A stretch of DNA of 64,000 nt from Paenibacillus_D tarimensis_A (GCA_041281825.1 CP166298.1:744001-808000), one strand, 5' to 3'. Numbered from the stretch's first letter, positions 7,566-16,733 are shown. The notes: generated by a model not told the origin, from the letters alone. Made by a program: numbers and translations.

Positions 7566-9383
7566 TTGTTCTATACATTGAAATCAAAGATGCTGTTTAC
7601 ATTTTCGCTGCTGTTGGTCGTACCGTTCATAACGATGGTCGTTATTTTATCGGAGCAGTCCAAGAGCAGCGTGGAGCAAATCATAACGTCCTCCTCTGCG
7701 CAAACTTTGGAACAGTATGCGGGTTATGTAGACATGCTAAGCAAGCAAATCGAGGATATCGCCTTCCAGGTACTGGGGAATGAACTGTCCCAACAATGGA
7801 TAGAATCGCGAAGCGGCACAAATCGGCAACTATCTCAGAATGAGAGATACGCGCTTAATGCGCGAGTGAAGGATTACATTGCGCAGATTGCGCTCAGCCA
7901 CTCCAATATTGCTTCGATATCGCTGCATGACAGTCAAGGCTTCGTTGTGGGCATTGACTCCGTATACGAGCATGTTCAATACGAAAGCGATGATTGGTAC
8001 CGACTGGTCAAGGAAAACGGACCAAGCTGGGTCGGCTCGCACATTGATCCGTACCAGCCTCGCCACCTGTACCGGGAACCGGTCATCAGCCTGGTTTTCC
8101 CACTCGTAGAATTGAAAACGTTAACAATCCAAGGCGCGATCAAGGTCAATGTATACTCTTCAATGATTCAGCAGCCGCTTGCCAAGATCGGAGGAAACGA
8201 GTGGAGCACGGTCCGCCTTGTGACTCCTTCGGGTGATACTGTGACTGATTTAAGCGGAACGGCCGAGGAACTCCTGGAGCACCGGTCGCAATTTACAGCA
8301 TTGGTTAAGGATAATGAGTCCAAGGGTGTCGTTCAGTTGGAAGGAAACGACGGTACGGTTCGGTATTGGTTTTATCGAAAGCTGACGATTAAGGATTGGA
8401 TACTGATTGGAGAGATTACCGAGAAGGAGTTGTTTCACGACATTCATGCGACCCGGCGCACGATGCTGGCTATCGGAGGCGGCGTGTTACTGCTGACGAT
8501 TGTAGCGGTATATTGGATTTCTTCGGGAATGACCCGGCCGCTGTCGCATTTGTCCAAGGCGATGCGAAAATTGGAGATGGGCGATTTTCACGCTGCTGAG
8601 AAGCTGGATATTCGCGGCAAGGGGGAAGCGGGATATGTGCTGCATGCCTTTGCGCGGATGGCAGGTCGCCTTCAGCGGCTGATCCGGGATGAATTTACAC
8701 TGAAACTGAGGAAGCAGGATGCCGAATACAAGGCGCTGTTAATGCAAGTGAACCCGCATTTTCTATACAACACGCTGGAGATCATCGGGGGGCTGGCTGC
8801 CCAGAACAAAACGGAGCAGCTGATGGATGTGACCGAATCGCTGGGGCAGATGCTGAGGCATTCGTTAAAATTGGATACGGATATCGTGACCGTCTCCGAA
8901 GATATGAAACACGTTCGCTATTATGCCAAAATCATGGAGTGTCGATTCGAGGACGAAATAAAGTTTGAAATTGAAGAGGATGCTTCTCTTCAGCGCGTAC
9001 GGATCATTAAATTCATTCTGCAGCCGTTAGTGGAGAATGCGGTGAAGTACAGAAGGGAAGATGAAGTACCCGCCGTAGTTAGAATAACTGTAAAGCGGGA
9101 TAAAGACAGCATCATATTTATCGTAGAAGATAACGGGAAAGGGATGAGTGCTGAACAGGTTCATGAAATCGAAAGCGATGCGCGATCGGAAGATGCTGCC
9201 AGTGTATTGGGCAGCGCGGGCCGGCGCATTGGCCTGCGCAACGTCCTGGCTCGCTGCAGGCTTTATTACGGCGATTTGTTTAAAGTGCAGATCCGTTCGG
9301 ATTTGGGTAAAGGAACGACAATATGCTTAAGACTGCCGATAAGTGAGGGAATCGATGATGTACAAAGTGCTGCTGGTAGATGA
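7566..9383 (+). CDS. YesM-type sensor histidine kinase
   Basis: 605 residues from TTG 7566; GGGGAGG at 7550-7556 lies nine bases upstream, whereas an in-frame TTG at 7557 is too close to it. Architecture: membrane segment (about residues 10-30), a ~260-residue extracellular Cache-type sensor, a second membrane segment ('GGGVLLLTIVAVYWISSG'), HAMP, then the YesM-family kinase core. The core has the phospho-acceptor His in 'QVNPHFLYNTLEII' and an ATPase domain with 'DNGKGM'. The response regulator overlaps its end and a sugar ABC transporter follows. It therefore most likely senses a carbohydrate and switches on that transporter. Confidence 0.95.
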   Translation: MFYTLKSKMLFTFSLLLVVPFITMVVILSEQSKSSVEQIITSSSAQTLEQYAGYVDMLSKQIEDIAFQVLGNELSQQWIESRSGTNRQLSQNERYALNARVKDYIAQIALSHSNIASISLHDSQGFVVGIDSVYEHVQYESDDWYRLVKENGPSWVGSHIDPYQPRHLYREPVISLVFPLVELKTLTIQGAIKVNVYSSMIQQPLAKIGGNEWSTVRLVTPSGDTVTDLSGTAEELLEHRSQFTALVKDNESKGVVQLEGNDGTVRYWFYRKLTIKDWILIGEITEKELFHDIHATRRTMLAIGGGVLLLTIVAVYWISSGMTRPLSHLSKAMRKLEMGDFHAAEKLDIRGKGEAGYVLHAFARMAGRLQRLIRDEFTLKLRKQDAEYKALLMQVNPHFLYNTLEIIGGLAAQNKTEQLMDVTESLGQMLRHSLKLDTDIVTVSEDMKHVRYYAKIMECRFEDEIKFEIEEDASLQRVRIIKFILQPLVENAVKYRREDEVPAVVRITVKRDKDSIIFIVEDNGKGMSAEQVHEIESDARSEDAASVLGSAGRRIGLRNVLARCRLYYGDLFKVQIRSDLGKGTTICLRLPISEGIDDVQSAAGR

Positions 9384-10986
9384 TGAGCGTCAAGTTCGCA
9401 ACGGATTAAAAGCCAAGCTGCAATGGGAGCAGCTCGGCTTCGAGCTGTGCGGTGAAGCGGTAAACGGGCAAGCTGCTCTGGATGAAATTGATCGACTGCA
9501 TCCGCATCTTGTGATCTCCGATATCCGCATGCCGGTGATGAACGGAATCGAACTCTTGCGCAGATGTGCAGAATTGTATCCCGAGATTCGTTTTATTGTA
9601 TTGTCCGGATACGATGAGTTCGATTACGTGAAAGCAGCGCTGCAATGCGGCGCCCGGGATTACTTGTTGAAGCCGGTGATTCGTAAGGAGCTCGCGAATC
9701 GACTGAAGCAAATCAAGCTGGAATTGGATGAACATCACCAGCGCTTTGCCAAAGAACAGGAAATCCGGCGGGTGCTGGAATATAGTCGGCAGAAGCTGCT
9801 GGAGCAGTTTTGGCTGCAAGCTGTACGGGGGAGCAACAGGAGCAAAGACTGGGAAGAGGAGGCCGAACGCTGCGGACTTACGGATTTGCTGGAAGCTCAC
9901 ACAAAGGTTCGTTTCGTTACGGTAGAAATCAAGGATATACGGAATGGAATGCCCGGCTCGATACCTGACGCATTGCTGTGGCTGGCCGCTTATCTTATGA
10001 CCGGAGAGCTGCTTCAGCTCTGGGGAGAAGAAGCTTATGTTTTCCGCGACACTGCGGAGCCTCCGTTAATTTACATTGCGGCGCGCTGCGACATGTTCGG
10101 TGACGAGACACTGGCGCATTGGCTGAGAACGGAATATGAGCCGCAGTTGCAGACGATGCTCAAGGTCAGGGCACAGATTGGGATTGGAGACACAGTGTCC
10201 GGTCCGAACGAATGGAGAAAGGGGTACTTATCCAGTCGGGTCCATTGGATGCAGCAGTCTCCTGCCGGAGTCCCGGATACAAAGGCCGACCAACAACAAA
10301 TGGAATGGTTTGATCTGTTACCGATGACGGAGAAGCAGCTGACTTCTGCGATTATGGAATGCGATCTTCATGCTTTCGGGCAAGCGCTCCATTCCGTGTT
10401 ACGGTCCGAGGTTCCGCTGTCTTACCAAGCATTATCCGTGAGGGTGCTTCGCCTTCTTCTCTTTATCGACGCTTTGGCTGCGAAGGTTGGAATGAGACTG
10501 GAGGAAGCCCACCATTTAATCAGCGGCTTGCCGGAAAGTCTCTGGGCCTACCATACGACGGATAAAGCGGAGGAGCTGCTTGCTGCTCTGGCGAAGCGAA
10601 TCATGGACGACATGGAGCGGGAACAGCGATCCGGCGGACAAGAAGCGGTGCGGCAGGTCGTGGCTTATTTGCAGGAGCATTATGCGGACGAGGATCTGAC
10701 GTTGACCCGGATGGCACGCCAATTTCATCTGAATGTAACCTACTTGTCCGAGCTGTTCAAGAAGATGACCGGGCAAAATTACAGCGACTATCTAACCGGC
10801 CTTCGGGTAAAGAAGGCGAAGGAGCTGCTCAGCGCTCCACTGCTTCGCATTTCCGATGTCGCCGAGTTAGTAGGCTTTGCCAATCCGAATTATTTCAGCC
10901 AGGTATTCAAAAAAATAACGGGACAAAGCCCCGGCGAATACCGGCAGCAGCGATCCGCTCCAAAAGCCGAAAAAATTATAGAATGA
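9355..10986 (+). CDS. YesN-type response regulator with AraC DNA-binding domain
   Basis: About 543 residues. The receiver domain is 'VLLVDDERQVRNGL', with phospho-acceptor Asp in 'VISDIRMPVMNGIELL' and Lys in 'YLLKPV'. A long linker domain typical of YesN proteins follows, then a C-terminal AraC/XylS pair of helix-turn-helices (about residues 435-540, including 'MARQFHLNVTYLSELFKKMTG' region and 'VAELVGFANPNYFSQVFKK'). The start is ATG 9355 or the next codon ATG 9358; GAGGG at 9345-9349 serves either. The gene overlaps the kinase by about 29 bases in another frame, indicating translational coupling. It probably activates the transporter operon at 11074. Confidence 0.95.
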   Translation: MMYKVLLVDDERQVRNGLKAKLQWEQLGFELCGEAVNGQAALDEIDRLHPHLVISDIRMPVMNGIELLRRCAELYPEIRFIVLSGYDEFDYVKAALQCGARDYLLKPVIRKELANRLKQIKLELDEHHQRFAKEQEIRRVLEYSRQKLLEQFWLQAVRGSNRSKDWEEEAERCGLTDLLEAHTKVRFVTVEIKDIRNGMPGSIPDALLWLAAYLMTGELLQLWGEEAYVFRDTAEPPLIYIAARCDMFGDETLAHWLRTEYEPQLQTMLKVRAQIGIGDTVSGPNEWRKGYLSSRVHWMQQSPAGVPDTKADQQQMEWFDLLPMTEKQLTSAIMECDLHAFGQALHSVLRSEVPLSYQALSVRVLRLLLFIDALAAKVGMRLEEAHHLISGLPESLWAYHTTDKAEELLAALAKRIMDDMEREQRSGGQEAVRQVVAYLQEHYADEDLTLTRMARQFHLNVTYLSELFKKMTGQNYSDYLTGLRVKKAKELLSAPLLRISDVAELVGFANPNYFSQVFKKITGQSPGEYRQQRSAPKAEKIIE

Positions 10987-11003
10987 CATCCGAAACGATT
11001 ACC

Positions 11004-11032
11004 TTCGAATCGATACCTGCCTTCACTATAAT
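11004..11032 (+). promoter_or_regulatory. Candidate promoter of the sugar ABC transporter operon
   Basis: A perfect TATAAT at 11027-11032 with a poor -35 (TTCGAA at 11004-11009) at 17-bp spacing. It lies 41 bp before the binding-protein gene. A weak -35 is what one expects for an AraC-activated promoter. Confidence 0.5.
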
Positions 11033-11073
11033 TAAGGTGTATACAACATGGACATGAAAGGGGAGAAGTAAGC

Positions 11074-12396
11074 ATGAAAAATAAAGGTGTTCGACTGTTC
11101 GCCATTCTGCTTTGCTTAACGCTGGTATTTGCGCTGGCTGCCTGCGGCGGCACTTCCAACAATGGAGGGGATTCGACAAATCCGTCCCAAAACCAAGGGA
11201 CAGCAAGCCCAAAAACAGAGCCGAAAAAAGTAACCCTTGATTATGTCTGGTTCACGGACGGCGTAGAAGGCGAAGTTATGAAAGAGATTATTGAGGACTA
11301 CCGGACCAGCCATCCTCATGTGACGATTAACTTAATTGAGGTTGCGTTCAAGGATCTGGATGCCAAATTGAAGACGATGATTGCCGGAGGCAAGCCGCCG
11401 GCCTTGTCGCGGGTCACCAACCCCGGCGCATACGTGAATCAGGCTCTGGACTTGTCTCCATACGTAGACGATGTGAATGCATTCATGAATCAATTCGTGG
11501 AATCGGTCAAACCGTACTATTACATCGATAACAAGATCGTGTCCGTTCCTATGGATGTTACGGCGAATGGACTGATCTATAACAAGACACTGTTCGAGAA
11601 GGCAGGCGTTCAAGTTCCTCAGTCCCCGGACGAGGTTTGGACCTGGGATGAGTTTGCAGACGCGCTGCAGCAGGTCATTGACAAGGGCGGCGCCAAGCAT
11701 GGGATGGTGTGGGATGTTACACCGCACCGCTGGTCGACGATGCTGTACGAATTCGGCGGAAGCATCTTCACGGAGGACGGCTCTGCCGCAGCCATCAACA
11801 ATGAGAACGGCATTCGGGCCGTAGAGTATTTCGTCCAGTTGCATAAAGACGGTTTAATGCCCGAGTCCGTGTGGCTTGGCGGAGAAAATCCGAACAACCT
11901 GTTCCGTACGGGAACCGTTGCGGCCCACTTCTCCGGAAATTGGATGGTGAGCAATTATAAAGATATCAGCAATTTTGAATGGGGCGTAACGTATGCGCCA
12001 AAGGAGGAAAGAAGATCCTCCGTCCCTGGCGGCAAGTATGTGATGGCTTTCCAGGGTACGGGTGTCGAGGATGAAGCCGCAGCCTTTATTCAGTACCTGT
12101 CCTCCCAAGAGGTGAACGCGAAGTATACGAGCAAATCGCTATTTATCAGTCCGCGCAAAGACAATGCCGGGCTGGACTACGAGTACGGGAAGGAAATGTT
12201 CGCGGTATTCGCCAATGAGCTGGACAATACGCCTCCCGCAGCAGCAAATGACTGGTCCAGGCAGGACATTATTCCGAAGGTGCAAACCGAGATTAAAGAA
12301 GCCATCCAGGAAGTGCTGACAGGTCAGAGCAAGGCTAAGGAAGCGATGGACCGTGTCGCTGAACATATCAACAATGTAATTAAAGAGTCGAAATAA
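11074..12396 (+). CDS. Extracellular sugar-binding lipoprotein of an ABC transporter
   Basis: 440 residues of the type 1 solute-binding family. A lipoprotein signal ends in 'LVFALAAC', where the Cys would be lipidated, and a Gly/Ser/Asn-rich linker follows. The core has the family pattern 'LDYVWFTDGVEGEVMKEIIEDY' region and 'GTGVEDEAAAFIQYLSS' near the end. It captures a sugar or oligosaccharide at the outer membrane face and delivers it to the two permeases that follow. A strong AAAGGGGAG ribosome binding site precedes the ATG. The substrate cannot be deduced. Confidence 0.93.
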   Translation: MKNKGVRLFAILLCLTLVFALAACGGTSNNGGDSTNPSQNQGTASPKTEPKKVTLDYVWFTDGVEGEVMKEIIEDYRTSHPHVTINLIEVAFKDLDAKLKTMIAGGKPPALSRVTNPGAYVNQALDLSPYVDDVNAFMNQFVESVKPYYYIDNKIVSVPMDVTANGLIYNKTLFEKAGVQVPQSPDEVWTWDEFADALQQVIDKGGAKHGMVWDVTPHRWSTMLYEFGGSIFTEDGSAAAINNENGIRAVEYFVQLHKDGLMPESVWLGGENPNNLFRTGTVAAHFSGNWMVSNYKDISNFEWGVTYAPKEERRSSVPGGKYVMAFQGTGVEDEAAAFIQYLSSQEVNAKYTSKSLFISPRKDNAGLDYEYGKEMFAVFANELDNTPPAAANDWSRQDIIPKVQTEIKEAIQEVLTGQSKAKEAMDRVAEHINNVIKESK

Positions 12397-12415
12397 CCGG
12401 AAATGGCTTGATCAC

Positions 12416-12438
12416 AAGGCTGCCTAGACGGCAGCCTT
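12416..12438 (+). terminator. Intercistronic hairpin after the binding-protein gene
   Basis: Perfect 9-bp stem AAGGCTGCC/GGCAGCCTT with a 5-base loop and only a short T/C tail. Such hairpins between a binding-protein gene and its permeases usually stabilise the upstream mRNA or partly terminate, giving more binding protein than permease. Confidence 0.65.
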
Positions 12439-12472
12439 TCTACTAAACCATACAAGGAAAGGAAAGTGCGTG

Positions 12473-13381
12473 ATGCAGGGTACGGTTAAGACCGTCAAGA
12501 CGAACAACTCCATAGTGAAGTTCAAGCATGCCATAACTCCTTACTTGTTCGTTCTGCCGAATATACTAATCTTTTCTATTTTCATTGTCATTCCGGCGCT
12601 GCTCGGTTTCCTTTACTCTTTTCATGACTATGACGGCCTGAATGATATGGAATTTCTTGGCCTGGCCAACTACGCGGAGCTGCTGACCGATCCCGAATTT
12701 TGGTCTGTCATGGCAAGAACCTTTGTATATGCTGGCTCTGTTGTTCCGCTGCTTTATATATGCTCGCTGGGCATTGCGATGCTGCTGATCCAAGAAATAC
12801 GCTTGAAAGGCCTGTTCAGAGCCGTCTTTTACTGGCCGGTGATGGTTTCGTTTATTATCGTCGGACTGACCTGGAAATGGATCTTCGGGAGCAGCTTCGG
12901 CATCCTGAACTATATGCTGGAGCAGGCCGGCCTGACCGCGGTCGGATGGCTTACCGATGCCTTCTGGGCAAAGGTATCCATTATTACCGCAACGCTATGG
13001 TCGAGAATCGGCTTTTATATGGTGATTTTTATTGCGGGCTTGCAGGCGATTCCGAATGATTATTATGAGGCGGCGCGGATCGATGGAGCTTCACGGCTGC
13101 GTATCTTCGTAAGGATCACGCTGCCGCTGCTCAAACCGACAAGCTTGCTTGTCGTCGTATTATCTTTGATTGAGGCGATGAAGCAGTACCCGCTGATGTA
13201 CGCGTTGACCGGCGGCGGCCCGGGGAAAGCCACCAAGAACATTGTGCAGCACATTTATGAGGCTGGCTTCGAGAAGCTTGAGCTGGGCACAGCCAGCGCG
13301 ATGTCTGTCGTGCTGTTCCTTGTAATTGCTTTATTCACCTTGATTCAGTTCAAGATGGCGAAGGGAGGCTCTTACGAATGA
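12473..13381 (+). CDS. Sugar ABC transporter permease (MalF/UgpA type)
   Basis: 302 residues with six membrane segments and the permease EAA loop 'YYEAARIDGASRLRIFVRITLPLL'. That loop docks the transporter ATPase. ATG 12473 was preferred over the overlapping GTG 12470; AAGGAAAGG lies just upstream. It forms a heterodimer with the next gene product. No ATPase gene is present in this operon, as is common in Firmicutes, where a shared MsmX-like ATPase serves several carbohydrate transporters. Confidence 0.95.
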   Translation: MQGTVKTVKTNNSIVKFKHAITPYLFVLPNILIFSIFIVIPALLGFLYSFHDYDGLNDMEFLGLANYAELLTDPEFWSVMARTFVYAGSVVPLLYICSLGIAMLLIQEIRLKGLFRAVFYWPVMVSFIIVGLTWKWIFGSSFGILNYMLEQAGLTAVGWLTDAFWAKVSIITATLWSRIGFYMVIFIAGLQAIPNDYYEAARIDGASRLRIFVRITLPLLKPTSLLVVVLSLIEAMKQYPLMYALTGGGPGKATKNIVQHIYEAGFEKLELGTASAMSVVLFLVIALFTLIQFKMAKGGSYE

Positions 13382-14190
13382 TCCGCAGATGGCTCACCTA
13401 CGTCTCGCTGATTTTGTTGTCTGTGATCTATATATTCCCTGTGTTTTGGGTAGTCGTTTCCTCGTTTAAGGATTCAACAGAGCTCTATCAATGGCCGCCG
13501 TCGATTTTTCCCTCGAACTTTACCTTGGTTAACTTCGAGCTGGCCTTCGGCAAAGGAAATTTTGGATTGTACTTCTGGAACAGCACGATGGTGACGGTAA
13601 CCTCTACGCTGCTGCTGCTGTTGATTAACTCGATGGCGGGCTTTGCCTTGGCGAAATACCGTTTTCGCGGGGATACCTTTATATTGCTGGCCTTTATTTC
13701 CACTTTGATGATCCCCTTGGAAGTCATCATGATTCCGATCTTTAAAGTCATCAGCCAGCTTGGTCTGTACAATTCCCTGTGGGGCATTATTATCCCGCCG
13801 GCGGCAACGCCGACAGGCGTGTTTCTGATGCGTCAGTATTTGTTGACAGTGCCTAATGAATTGTTGGAGGCGGCTCGCATGGACGGGGCTACCGAGTGGA
13901 AGATCTATTGGCGTATTATACTGCCGATATCGAAACCGATTCTCGCCGTGTTGGCAATCTTCTCGTTCATGTGGCGGTGGGATGATTTCCTGTGGCCCCT
14001 CATTGTGCTCAGCGATCCGATGAAATATACCGTTCAGCTGGCTCTTTCCAATTTTATCGGCCAGTACGATGTGGATTGGGGCAGCCTGCTCGCGATGACC
14101 GTCGTTTCGATGATCCCTGTATTGATCGTATTCCTTGCGTTTCAAAAGTATTTCGTGAGAGGCATGGTCACCTCCGGTATGAAGGGATGA
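13378..14190 (+). CDS. Sugar ABC transporter permease (MalG/UgpE type)
   Basis: 270 residues, six membrane segments, EAA loop 'LLEAARMDGATEWKIYWRIILP'. The ATG at 13378 overlaps the stop of the upstream permease (ATGA), so the two are translationally coupled and made in equal amounts. Together with the 11074 binding protein and an unlinked ATPase it would import a carbohydrate. It is the last gene of the operon; the following ~400 bp hold only a minus-strand small ORF and leader sequence of the next locus. Confidence 0.95.
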   Translation: MIRRWLTYVSLILLSVIYIFPVFWVVVSSFKDSTELYQWPPSIFPSNFTLVNFELAFGKGNFGLYFWNSTMVTVTSTLLLLLINSMAGFALAKYRFRGDTFILLAFISTLMIPLEVIMIPIFKVISQLGLYNSLWGIIIPPAATPTGVFLMRQYLLTVPNELLEAARMDGATEWKIYWRIILPISKPILAVLAIFSFMWRWDDFLWPLIVLSDPMKYTVQLALSNFIGQYDVDWGSLLAMTVVSMIPVLIVFLAFQKYFVRGMVTSGMKG

Positions 14191-14279
14191 ATTGAACTTG
14201 AAGCGTACACTTTCAAGCCGGTGAACCGGCCTGCATTGATGGATAACCGGAAGCCGGCCGCAAACGAGATCATGCTGCA

Positions 14280-14396
14280 TTATAGGAAACTGCTTTGGAC
14301 ATATCGCCTGCGGGGGGCTTCGGCTCCCCCATTCACCAGAACCCATACCCCGCATAGCCCTGCAAGAAGTAATCCCAGCAGCCCGGTGAGTGTCAT
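14280..14396 (-). CDS. Putative 38-residue single-pass membrane peptide
   Basis: ATG (complement of 14394-14396) preceded, six bases away, by AGGGGAG (complement of 14403-14409). It encodes 38 residues: a Thr/Leu start, then about 18 hydrophobic residues ('GLLGLLLAGLCGVWVLV'), then a charged tail 'GGAEAPRRRYVQSSFL'. One spanning segment with a basic end is visible. A UUCG-loop hairpin (14312-14329) lies inside the coding sequence. I do not recognise a family. The ribosome binding site and clean membrane profile favour a real gene, but the short length keeps confidence moderate. Confidence 0.5.
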   Translation of the reverse strand: MTLTGLLGLLLAGLCGVWVLVNGGAEAPRRRYVQSSFL

Positions 14397-14592
14397 CCAT
14401 TTCTCCCCTTTAAAAAATGTAACTGCACCGTCTTTTCCGCCAAGATAAGCTAATAGTCTGTTTTTCCCAATTATTCACACCCGGTAACAAGAAATAATTG
14501 ACAATATGAAGCATAGTATGATATCAATGATTCAGGACTATAGTCATATGTTGTAAGAATTGAGAATGAAAGTTTAAGAGGAAAGATGCTGA

Positions 14593-15093
14593 ATGGAATT
14601 CCGGGCTGTCACGCCTGCGGACGATTCTTTTTTGTATGCGCTTTATTCGGATGCAAGGAGGGACGAAGTTACCGCATGGGGATGGGATGCTTCACAGGCA
14701 GACGCATTTCTGCGCATGCAATGGTCAGCTCAAAATCAATCTTATGCCATGCATTACCCGGATGCGGTCCACCTCATTATTGTTTTTGAGGGACAGGATA
14801 CGGGTCGTGTTGTCATCCACTACGGGATCGAGTCGATTCGGTTGGTTGACATCGCAGTAATGTCTCGACATCGCAATCGCGGCATTGGCGTCGCGGTGAT
14901 GCGGCATTTGCAGCGGGAAGCCGAGCTAGCGGAGCTTCCTGTGCACTTAAGCGTGACCTCCGGCAACCCTGCCAAGCGTCTGTATGAGCGGCTGGGATTT
15001 GAGTGCGTAAATGCCGATGCATCAGACCTGTATATCGCAATGCGATGGGAACCGGGTCACAAAATGAACAGGAAGAAAGGAGCAATTGAATGA
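14593..15093 (+). CDS. GNAT-family N-acetyltransferase
   Basis: 166 residues with the acetyl-CoA-binding pyrophosphate loop 'RNRGIGVAVM' (the R/QxxGxG motif), preceded by the strand 'IRLVDIAVMSRH' and followed by 'NPAKRLYERLGFECV', the usual GNAT C-terminal signature. AGAGGAAAG lies upstream of ATG 14593. Its last four bases overlap the start of the first collar gene (ATG at 15090), so it is the first member of a translationally coupled operon with three tail-collar proteins. A plausible role is acetylating one of those proteins or a co-substrate, but the sequence does not show the target. Confidence 0.9.
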   Translation: MEFRAVTPADDSFLYALYSDARRDEVTAWGWDASQADAFLRMQWSAQNQSYAMHYPDAVHLIIVFEGQDTGRVVIHYGIESIRLVDIAVMSRHRNRGIGVAVMRHLQREAELAELPVHLSVTSGNPAKRLYERLGFECVNADASDLYIAMRWEPGHKMNRKKGAIE

Positions 15094-15608
15094 GCGATCA
15101 ATTTATCGGCGAGATCCGAATGTTCGGCGGCGGTTATGCGCCGCAAGGATGGGCTTTGTGTGATGGAAGTATACTGCCGGTCTCGGGGAACGAGGCATTA
15201 TTTTCATTAATAGGCACTACATACGGCGGGGACGGCCAATCCAATTTCGCACTGCCTGACTTGAGAGGGAGAATCCCCGTACATGCAGGAACCAATCCGG
15301 CGACGCAAACGAATTATTCGCTCGCGCAATCAGGCGGGACCGAGACAGTCACCCTTACGGCAGACCAGCTCCCGGTTCATACGCATGTTGCTGCAGCTAA
15401 TTCCACGGGCTCGGAGGAGAAAAATCCGGAAGGAATGTTTTGGGGAACAAGCAATATCCGTCCGTATTCAACAGGGGAAGTTAACGGCACGATGAATTCG
15501 GCCGCAATAGCTCCGGCCGGTCAAAATCAGCCTCATGACAATATGATGCCTACATTGACCGTTAATTTTATAATCGCACTTGATGGTATCTATCCAAGCC
15601 AGTCATAA
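15090..15608 (+). CDS. Phage tail-collar domain protein, copy 1 of 3
   Basis: 172 residues. Residues ~5-60 are a tail-collar domain: 'FIGEIRMFGGGYAPQGWALCDG', 'LFSLIGTTYGGDGQSNFALPDLRGR'. The middle has 'LPVHTH' and the C-terminus the family ending 'NFIIALDGIYPSQS'. This is the microcystin-dependent-protein (MdpB)-like group of free-standing collar proteins found in many bacteria outside prophages. It overlaps the GNAT gene by four bases and is followed by two paralogues. No capsid, tail tube, portal or lysis gene is nearby, so it is not part of a prophage. Function unknown; an assembled extracellular or fibre-like structure is inference. Confidence 0.9.
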   Translation: MSDQFIGEIRMFGGGYAPQGWALCDGSILPVSGNEALFSLIGTTYGGDGQSNFALPDLRGRIPVHAGTNPATQTNYSLAQSGGTETVTLTADQLPVHTHVAAANSTGSEEKNPEGMFWGTSNIRPYSTGEVNGTMNSAAIAPAGQNQPHDNMMPTLTVNFIIALDGIYPSQS

Positions 15609-15639
15609 ATATACGATTCGATTGAAGGAGGGGATATTG

Positions 15640-16137
15640 GTGGCCGAACCGTTTATAGCGGAAATTCGGATTTTTCCATATAATAGGGTGCCGAGAGGCT
15701 GGTTGCCCTGTGAAGGACAAGTGCTTTCAATTGCAAATAATCAAGCGTTATTTTCCCTGTTGGGTACAACTTATGGCGGGAACGGCACAACGACATTTGC
15801 GCTTCCCGACTTGCGGGGGCGCGTTCCCGTCCATGCTTATACGCAAGTTCAGCAGGGGCAGGCGGTAGGCGAGGAATCACATGTGCTCAGCGTGAACGAG
15901 ATGCCTGCCCACAATCATACGGCCATGGCCGGTTCGTCGGCCGGTACCAGCAGCAGACCCGCGGATAAAGTATGGGGCGTTTCCACGGTTTCTTCTTTCT
16001 CTGCATCGGCAGCATCGCAAATGAATGCGGATGCCGTCGGTACGACCGGCGGCGGAAAAGCGCATTCCAACATGCAGCCTTATACCGTTCTGCTGTTTTG
16101 TATCGCAGTCGAAGGCATCTATCCGCCAAGGAATTAA
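15640..16137 (+). CDS. Phage tail-collar domain protein, copy 2 of 3
   Basis: 165 residues from GTG 15640, which has AAGGAGG eight bases upstream; TTG 15637 is the alternative. Same plan as its neighbours: 'FIAEIRIFPYNRVPRGWLPCEG', 'LFSLLGTTYGGNGTTTFALPDLRGR', 'MPAHNH' and the C-terminal 'IAVEGIYPPRN'. The middle of the protein (Ser/Ala/Gly rich) differs most between the three copies, as expected for the variable exposed part of a collar protein. It is 31 bp downstream of copy 1 in the same operon. Confidence 0.9.
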   Translation: MAEPFIAEIRIFPYNRVPRGWLPCEGQVLSIANNQALFSLLGTTYGGNGTTTFALPDLRGRVPVHAYTQVQQGQAVGEESHVLSVNEMPAHNHTAMAGSSAGTSSRPADKVWGVSTVSSFSASAASQMNADAVGTTGGGKAHSNMQPYTVLLFCIAVEGIYPPRN

Positions 16138-16151
16138 AGGAGGAGGTCATA

Positions 16152-16670
16152 ATGGATCCGTTTATTGGAGAAATACGCATATTCTCAGGGAGCTACGCGC
16201 CCAAGGACTGGGCGTTCTGTGAAGGACAATTGCTTCAAATTTCATCGTATACGGCGTTATTTTCTATTTTGGGCACGAGATACGGAGGGAATGGGAGAAC
16301 GACATTTGCGCTCCCCGATCTGCGCGACCGGGCGCCGATGAATCAAGGCGCAGGACCGGGCCTAACGCCGCGTACAATCGGCGAGATGAACGGAAGCGGT
16401 GCGGTAGCGTTGATAGAATCGGAGATGCCCGCGCATACTCATATCCCCAACTGCCGCAGCCAGTCCGGAACGGACAGCCCGGAAGGGGCTGTCTGGGCTG
16501 GAACTACAGGATTGTCCGGACCCAGGGTATATTCGGATACGGCCGATAAGCCGATGAATCCGCATGCGTTGTCCGTAGTCGGCGGCGGTGTTCCTCACAA
16601 TAATATGCAGCCTTCGTTGGGAATAAAGTTTATTATTGCCTTGCAAGGTGTTTTCCCTTCTCGCGCATAA
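16152..16670 (+). CDS. Phage tail-collar domain protein, copy 3 of 3
   Basis: 172 residues from ATG 16152, just after a strong AAAGGAGGAGG site; the frame stays open to 15972 but that part overlaps copy 2 in another frame. It has 'FIGEIRIFSGSYAPKDWAFCEG', 'LFSILGTRYGGNGRTTFALPDLRDR', 'MPAHTH' and a C-terminal 'FIIALQGVFPSRA'. It shares the order and spacing of motifs with copies 1 and 2 and closes the operon before a terminator. The three copies may form a hetero-oligomer, but that is inference. Confidence 0.9.
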   Translation: MDPFIGEIRIFSGSYAPKDWAFCEGQLLQISSYTALFSILGTRYGGNGRTTFALPDLRDRAPMNQGAGPGLTPRTIGEMNGSGAVALIESEMPAHTHIPNCRSQSGTDSPEGAVWAGTTGLSGPRVYSDTADKPMNPHALSVVGGGVPHNNMQPSLGIKFIIALQGVFPSRA

Positions 16671-16687
16671 CTGTAATGAGACTAGCA

Positions 16688-16720
16688 CCCCTTACATCAT
16701 CGCATGTAAGGGGTTTATTT
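16688..16720 (+). terminator. Terminator between the collar operon and the giant SLH gene
   Basis: Perfect 10-bp stem CCCCTTACAT/ATGTAAGGGG with a 6-base loop and a TTTATTT tail. The next gene starts only 14 bp further on, so any transcription of it from the collar promoter would depend on read-through; I see no separate promoter between. Confidence 0.9.
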
Positions 16721-16733
16721 CTGGAGGGTGGTC

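Noticed and set aside
14221..14448. 75-codon open frame on the plus strand after the sugar permease
   Set aside because: No ribosome binding site, low-complexity Pro/Ser-rich product, and it overlaps the better-supported minus-strand 38-residue gene.
15090..16670. Prophage or tailocin remnant because of the tail-collar domains
   Set aside because: No other structural, replication, integration or lysis gene is nearby; the three genes are intact, coupled and of the free-standing MdpB-like type.
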